Below the pieces are notes generated by a model. It saw nothing but the letters and a program-made list of their open reading frames with translations. It was not told where the DNA came from and ran no database searches. From CAZSNT01 sp964607765 (GTDB lineage: Bacteria > Verrucomicrobiota > Lentisphaeria > Oligosphaerales > JABHEG01), in assembly GCA_964607765.1 (NCBI GenBank), contig CAZSNT010000282.1, positions 1-7,404 on the forward strand: a DNA stretch of 7,404 bases, in the 5' to 3' direction. A program made the position numbers and the translations under genes. Below, piece by piece: positions 6,493 to 7,404 of this stretch (position 1 is its first letter; the number at the start of each line of letters is the position of its first letter).

Positions 6493-7266
6493 ATGAAAGC
6501 GCAAGTTGCCGTCCAGATGTTCACCCTTCGCGAGTTCACCAAGACCGCTACGGACCTCGCAGACTCGCTCAAGAAATGCAGTGACATGGGCTACACGGCC
6601 GTCCAGCTTTCGGCTGTCGGCTGTATGAATGGTGACGCTCCGGAAGTCTCGGCCGAGCAGGCCAAAGCCATGCTCGACGACACCGGCATACGCTGCATTG
6701 CCACGCACCGTTCCTGGGACGCGCTGACAGGCGACATCGAGAAGGAGATCGCGTTCCACCAGGCGCTGGCCTGCGACTTCGCGGCTATCGGCGGCATCCC
6801 CAAGAACTACGAGCGCACGCTGGACGGATATCGCCGGTTCCTCGACGACGCCCGCCCGGTCATCGCCAAGCTGAAGGAAGCCGGTATCCGGTTCGGGCAC
6901 CACAATCACGCGCACGAGTTTCAGACGTTCGACGGCATGTGGTTGGAGGACGTTCTGATCGACGAAGGCGGCGCGGACCTGATGATGGAGCTGGATCTGT
7001 ATTGGGTCGAGCACGCCGGCGTGAACTGTGTTCGCGTGCTTGAACGCTGTCACGGTCGCGTCCCTGTCATCCACATCAAGGACAAGGAAGTCATTGCTGA
7101 AGGTCCCGTGATGGCCCCGATCGGCGAAGGGAACATGGACTGGGCGCACATCCTGCCGGCCTGTGATGCTGCGGGGGTGGACTGGATTGCCATCGAACAG
7201 GACCGGTGTCTGCGCGACCCGTTCGACTGCCTCCGGTCCAGCTACGACTATCTCAGTCAGTTCTAA
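6493..7266 (+). CDS. Sugar phosphate isomerase/epimerase family protein (AP endonuclease 2-like TIM barrel)
   Basis: A 257-residue protein of the xylose isomerase-like TIM-barrel family (PF01261, COG1082), whose members interconvert sugars or inositols using a divalent metal. It begins AQVAVQMFTLREF, typical of the family's first strand. GHHNHAHEF (His136-Phe143) is the family's 'HNH' strand. MMELDLYWV carries Glu166 and Asp168, HIKD carries His194 and Asp197, and AIEQD carries Glu235. Together these include the expected metal and substrate residues. The length is normal and there is no signal peptide. It follows the threonine-type sulfatase gene in the same direction after 193 bases holding a repeat and a hairpin, so it may have its own transcript. 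A role in handling a released sugar is inferred from context. The substrate is unknown, and relatives annotated as hydroxypyruvate isomerase, inosose dehydratase or tagatose epimerase look alike at this level. Confidence 0.88.
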   Translation: MKAQVAVQMFTLREFTKTATDLADSLKKCSDMGYTAVQLSAVGCMNGDAPEVSAEQAKAMLDDTGIRCIATHRSWDALTGDIEKEIAFHQALACDFAAIGGIPKNYERTLDGYRRFLDDARPVIAKLKEAGIRFGHHNHAHEFQTFDGMWLEDVLIDEGGADLMMELDLYWVEHAGVNCVRVLERCHGRVPVIHIKDKEVIAEGPVMAPIGEGNMDWAHILPACDAAGVDWIAIEQDRCLRDPFDCLRSSYDYLSQF

Positions 7267-7309
7267 CCCGGCGTGACACTGTTTTTGGATTGGTCCCGCA
7301 GACCCCCAG

Positions 7310-7357
7310 AACGACCCCCACGGCCTCGTGCCGTGGGTGAGCGAGATTAGTCCCGCA
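7310..7357 (+). repeat. Palindromic intergenic repeat, copy C
   Basis: Full-length 48-base copy from AACGAC to GTCCCGCA. The hairpin arms are at 7317-7324 and 7330-7337 with loop CTCGT. It is used here as the reference copy for the family. Confidence 0.9.
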
Positions 7358-7368
7358 GATCGCCGGAA

Positions 7369-7404
7369 AACGACCCCCACGGCCTCGTGCCGTGGGTGAG
7401 CGAG
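7369..7404 (+). repeat. Palindromic intergenic repeat, copy D (cut by the window end)
   Basis: Its 36 visible bases are identical to copy C from AACGAC through GAGCGAG. The hairpin arms are at 7376-7383 and 7389-7396. It lies 59 bases after copy C, and the short link between them differs slightly (two extra bases). Confidence 0.9.

Larger units (their letters stand above)
7288..7404 (+). repeat. Tandem array of the palindromic intergenic repeat, running off the window
   Basis: Two units of 57-59 bases lie head to tail, each beginning GATT(G/A)GTCCCGCAGA. The last bases (GAG) match the start of a third unit, so the array probably continues. It begins 21 bases after the isomerase stop codon. 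A T5 run at 7282-7286 lies just before it, with no stem upstream, so no intrinsic terminator is called. Confidence 0.85.

Noticed and set aside
6244..7380. 378-codon minus-strand frame opposite the isomerase gene
   Set aside because: It starts and ends in the intergenic repeats and is antisense to a well-supported TIM-barrel protein.
7288..7404. CRISPR array
   Set aside because: The links between repeat cores are similar to each other, not unique spacers. The repeat also occurs singly in other gaps, and no cas gene is present.
6300..7404. Integron-like cassette array with the repeats as attC sites
   Set aside because: One gene between palindromes of about the right length looked suggestive. 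However, no core sites of the GTTRRRY type are seen, the stems are perfect rather than bulged, and one copy is inverted.

Overview
The window is GC-rich (by eye above 60%) and densely packed with bacterial genes. Four of its six genes are sulfatase-superfamily (PF00884) proteins. A fifth is a small TIM-barrel sugar isomerase/epimerase and the sixth a GNAT acetyltransferase. This concentration of sulfatases, with few Shine-Dalgarno sequences, suggests a polysaccharide-degrading member of the PVC group (Kiritimatiellota, Lentisphaerota or Planctomycetota). That placement is inferred from gene content, not from a marker gene.

Layout. Bases 1-45 are AT-rich and non-coding. They abut a sulfatase-like gene on the + strand (to 1215) that has lost its N-terminal quarter. 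A GNAT gene (1734-1237, minus) converges on it. Upstream of the GNAT gene, on the same strand, is a tightly coupled pair: an exported arylsulfatase (4800-3310) followed after one base by a sulfamidase-like sulfatase (3308-1854). A 152-base divergent spacer separates this pair from a second complete sulfatase-like gene on the + strand (4953-6299), a paralogue of the truncated one. The isomerase/epimerase follows at 6493-7266.

The two minus-strand sulfatases carry standard formylglycine motifs (CAPAR and CQPSR). The two plus-strand ones belong to a different branch. In the complete one, a gapless alignment puts Thr49 where the formylglycine cysteine should be, so it may not be a formylglycine sulfatase at all.

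A palindromic intergenic repeat of about 48-59 bases occurs four times: once in the divergent spacer, once between 6299 and 6493, and at least twice in tandem at the right edge, where it runs off the window. Every copy has an 8-bp perfect stem and a 5-base loop. This repeat family and the threonine-type sulfatase-like gene are the least explained parts of the window.

Together the genes look like an accessory locus for desulfating a sulfated glycan (possibly glucosamine-N-sulfate-containing, from the sulfamidase resemblance) and handling the released sugar. No transporter, glycoside hydrolase, sulfatase-maturing enzyme or regulator is present, so the substrate is not settled.
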